Shown here one piece after another: positions 5,829 to 7,494 of a stretch of DNA of 7,494 nucleotides. Each line of letters opens with the position of its first letter. Position 1 is the first letter of the stretch. The notes under the pieces are model-generated. The model did no database searches, was not told where the DNA came from, and saw only the letters and a list, made by a program, of their open reading frames with translations. A program made the position numbers and the translations under genes. This DNA is from Alectryocaccomicrobium faecavium (GTDB lineage: Bacteria > Bacillota > Clostridia > Christensenellales > Aristaeellaceae), in assembly GCA_018713425.1 (NCBI GenBank), contig DVOT01000078.1, positions 1 through 7,494 on the forward strand, written 5' to 3'.

Positions 5829-6953
5829 ATGAAAATTGCCAAAAAAGATGCCCTGATGTGGATGGAATTCTTTGCCAGCCTACCGGAGGACGAGGAGCTT
5901 TTGCCCCGCCAGCAGGAAATCGCCCTAGCGGCGCTTGCGCAAATCGAGGCCGCGGTGGACGCGCGCGCCGCAGCGCTGCGCCGCCAAATCCCCGGGCTGA
6001 AAACCCTGGAGGGCCGCACATATTACGTGGGGCCGGACGCGAAATTCCCGCCGGGCTGCCGCTCGTGCCTGCTGGGCACGGGCCTAAGCGCCATCCGCAA
6101 AACCAACAAGTGCAATGCCCAGTGCAAATTCTGCTACGATTATGGCATGCTCGACCGCATCGCCCCCATCGGCGAGGGCTATTGGGAAATCGGCGGCAGC
6201 AAATTCCGCGAGGAGGACATCGACCTGTTGCTCTCCATCCACCGTGCGCCCACGGGCATTTCCTATGTGTACCTCGAGCCGTTCATGGAAATCGAGGTGT
6301 ACTATGGCGTCATCGCCAAATTCCACGCGGCGGGCATCCACCAGCACATGTACACCAACGGCATCCTAGTGAACGCGGAAAACCTGCGCGCGCTGGCGAA
6401 CGCCGGGCTGGACGAGCTGCGCTTCAACCTGGGGGCCACGAATTGCGCAGACCGCGTGATCGAAAACATGCGCCTCGCCAAGGCGTACATCCCGCGCGTG
6501 GGCATCGAAACGCCCATGACGCCGGAATTTTTCGCCGCGTTTTTCCAAAAGAAAGAGGCCATCCTCGCCACGGGCATCGATTCCATCAATTGCGCGGAAC
6601 TGCACCTGAACGAGAACAACCTGGCCAACTACGCGGATGAACCCCTATATCTCTACCGCCAGGGATACCTCTCCCCCCTGTGGAGCCACGAGCTCACGCT
6701 AAAGTTTATGCGCCGCGCCGCCGAAGAGGGCTGGGACGTGGCCGTGCACGATTGCTGCAACCGCACCAAATTCGCCCGCGACCTGAACCTGCGCGCCAAA
6801 GAGGGCGGCTGGTTTGGCGCGAGTAGCTATGGCTGCGAATTTGCGCGCCTGCCCTACGCGGCGTTTCTGCCCATCCTGCGCGACCCGGATTTCCAATTCC
6901 TGGAAGAAGAACCCCTGCCGGAAGGCTATCGCCCGGGCGATATCGTGCTGTAG
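5829..6953 (+). CDS. Radical SAM protein of unknown function, with extra cysteines
   Basis: A 374-residue protein of the radical SAM superfamily, which uses a [4Fe-4S] cluster and S-adenosylmethionine to make a 5'-deoxyadenosyl radical. The cluster motif CNAQCKFC (C95, C99, C102) is plain and is followed by Tyr103, as is usual. Further barrel features are YLEPFMEIE (148-156), the HMYTNGILVN strand-loop (173-182) and GLDELRFNLGA (193-203). A second group of cysteines, CRSC (C77, C80) before the motif and C309, C310 and C336 near the C terminus, could hold an auxiliary Fe-S cluster. The N-terminal 65 residues are helical and charged. The start is ATG 5829 with GGGAG at 5815-5819; GTG 5826 is possible, and ATG 5799 sits at the transcription start. 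The substrate is unknown. I see no precursor peptide or partner protein beside it except the alpha/beta hydrolase 36 bases downstream. Confidence 0.88.
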   Translation: MKIAKKDALMWMEFFASLPEDEELLPRQQEIALAALAQIEAAVDARAAALRRQIPGLKTLEGRTYYVGPDAKFPPGCRSCLLGTGLSAIRKTNKCNAQCKFCYDYGMLDRIAPIGEGYWEIGGSKFREEDIDLLLSIHRAPTGISYVYLEPFMEIEVYYGVIAKFHAAGIHQHMYTNGILVNAENLRALANAGLDELRFNLGATNCADRVIENMRLAKAYIPRVGIETPMTPEFFAAFFQKKEAILATGIDSINCAELHLNENNLANYADEPLYLYRQGYLSPLWSHELTLKFMRRAAEEGWDVAVHDCCNRTKFARDLNLRAKEGGWFGASSYGCEFARLPYAAFLPILRDPDFQFLEEEPLPEGYRPGDIVL

Positions 6954-6989
6954 CGCGTGCCCCAATCATGGTTTTATGGAGGAACCCGT

Positions 6990-7494
6990 ATGGACTACCA
7001 ACAATGCATCAATGGCAAAACACTAAACTACTTTGCCCGCACCAATGAAAAAAGCTTGTCTGGACCTATAGAAGGCGTTGTTTTGGAATTCCCGGGTTTG
7101 GGCGGCGGCTCCTGCATGGGCGGTGTGGACGCCGTGGGCGAATATACCGCACCATACGGGTTGCGTTGCGCACATGCGAACATTTTGCTCGCGTATGTGT
7201 TCACTGGGCCTTGGAGTTGGATGAACGATTCCGCCGTGCGAATCGCCGACGCGGTGGTGGACGCCATTTGGGAGCGCTATCAACTCGCCGAGGATATTCC
7301 GCTGATCAGCACAGGCGGCAGCATGGGCGGTTGCGGAGCGCTGCTCTATGCGCGCTATGGAAAACGGGCGCCGACCGCTTGCGCGGCCAACGGCCCTGGC
7401 TGCGATGCTATGGCACTTTATCGGGGGCACCCAGATTTTGCCCGCACGTTATTTCACGCAGTCGCGCACTACACCTGTAGTTTTGAAGAGGCAA
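6990..7494 (+). CDS. Alpha/beta hydrolase, N-terminal part (runs off the window)
   Basis: An open frame of 168 codons without a stop continues past the right edge. The start ATG has GGAGG (6978-6982) 7 bases upstream. The N terminus shows a strand followed by EFPGLGGG (residues 33-40), a likely oxyanion-hole loop. The nucleophile elbow then reads ISTGGSMGGCGALLYA (106-121), containing GGSMG with Ser111. This is the GxSxG pattern of serine esterases and prolyl-oligopeptidase-type peptidases. The catalytic Asp and His would lie in the missing part. No signal peptide is visible. With only 36 bases after the radical SAM gene and no promoter in the gap, the two are probably cotranscribed. The first 40 codons are poorer in GC and use TTG leucine more than the neighbouring genes. 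The substrate cannot be inferred. Confidence 0.78.
   Translation, partial: MDYQQCINGKTLNYFARTNEKSLSGPIEGVVLEFPGLGGGSCMGGVDAVGEYTAPYGLRCAHANILLAYVFTGPWSWMNDSAVRIADAVVDAIWERYQLAEDIPLISTGGSMGGCGALLYARYGKRAPTACAANGPGCDAMALYRGHPDFARTLFHAVAHYTCSFEEA

Noticed and set aside
5633..6640. A 335-codon plus-strand open frame crossing the spo0A end and most of the radical SAM gene
   Set aside because: It is out of frame with two well-supported genes; its translation is Pro/Arg/Gly-rich with no domain.

Overview
The window looks like a chromosomal segment of a GC-rich, endospore-forming Firmicute, most likely a member of class Clostridia. The strongest evidence is a complete, canonical Spo0A at 4936-5697, the master regulator of sporulation, which is confined to the spore-forming Firmicutes and their relatives. 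Strong Shine-Dalgarno sequences (AGGAGG type) precede nearly every gene, and several promoters resemble sigma-A sites, which fits this assignment. No species can be named from the sequence alone. Coding density is high, no gap exceeds about 220 bases, and I see no tRNA, rRNA, insertion sequence, prophage or CRISPR array.

Left part (1-2907): a two-gene minus-strand operon encodes a ThuA-like protein (1255-1977) followed by a Gfo/Idh/MocA NAD(P)-dependent oxidoreductase (125-1237). It is transcribed divergently from an AraC-family regulator (start reassigned to 2113, end 2907). Back-to-back promoters lie in the 135-base gap. This is the usual layout of a small sugar or glycoside oxidation module with its own local regulator. 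A perfect 15-bp hairpin lies beyond the operon's end.

Middle part (2928-4935): a minus-strand MarR-type regulator (start reassigned to 4719) and a MATE-family multidrug/cation antiporter overlap by 14 bases and are probably translationally coupled. A near-consensus promoter (TTGACA-16-TATACT) drives the pair. A perfect 14-bp palindrome at the predicted transcription start is the obvious candidate operator for MarR autorepression.

Right part (4936-7494): spo0A reads rightwards, preceded by an exact match to the 0A-box core. It is followed by a radical SAM protein (5829-6953) with its own extended -10 promoter. The radical SAM protein has the CxxxCxxC motif plus a conserved-looking extra set of cysteines. 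Thirty-six bases later comes the start of an alpha/beta hydrolase, which runs off the right edge.

The three blocks have separate promoters and no evident shared function, so the window is best read as ordinary chromosome carrying several small, self-regulated units. The least understood gene is the radical SAM protein, together with its possible hydrolase partner. Several long open frames antisense to these genes are by-products of high GC content.
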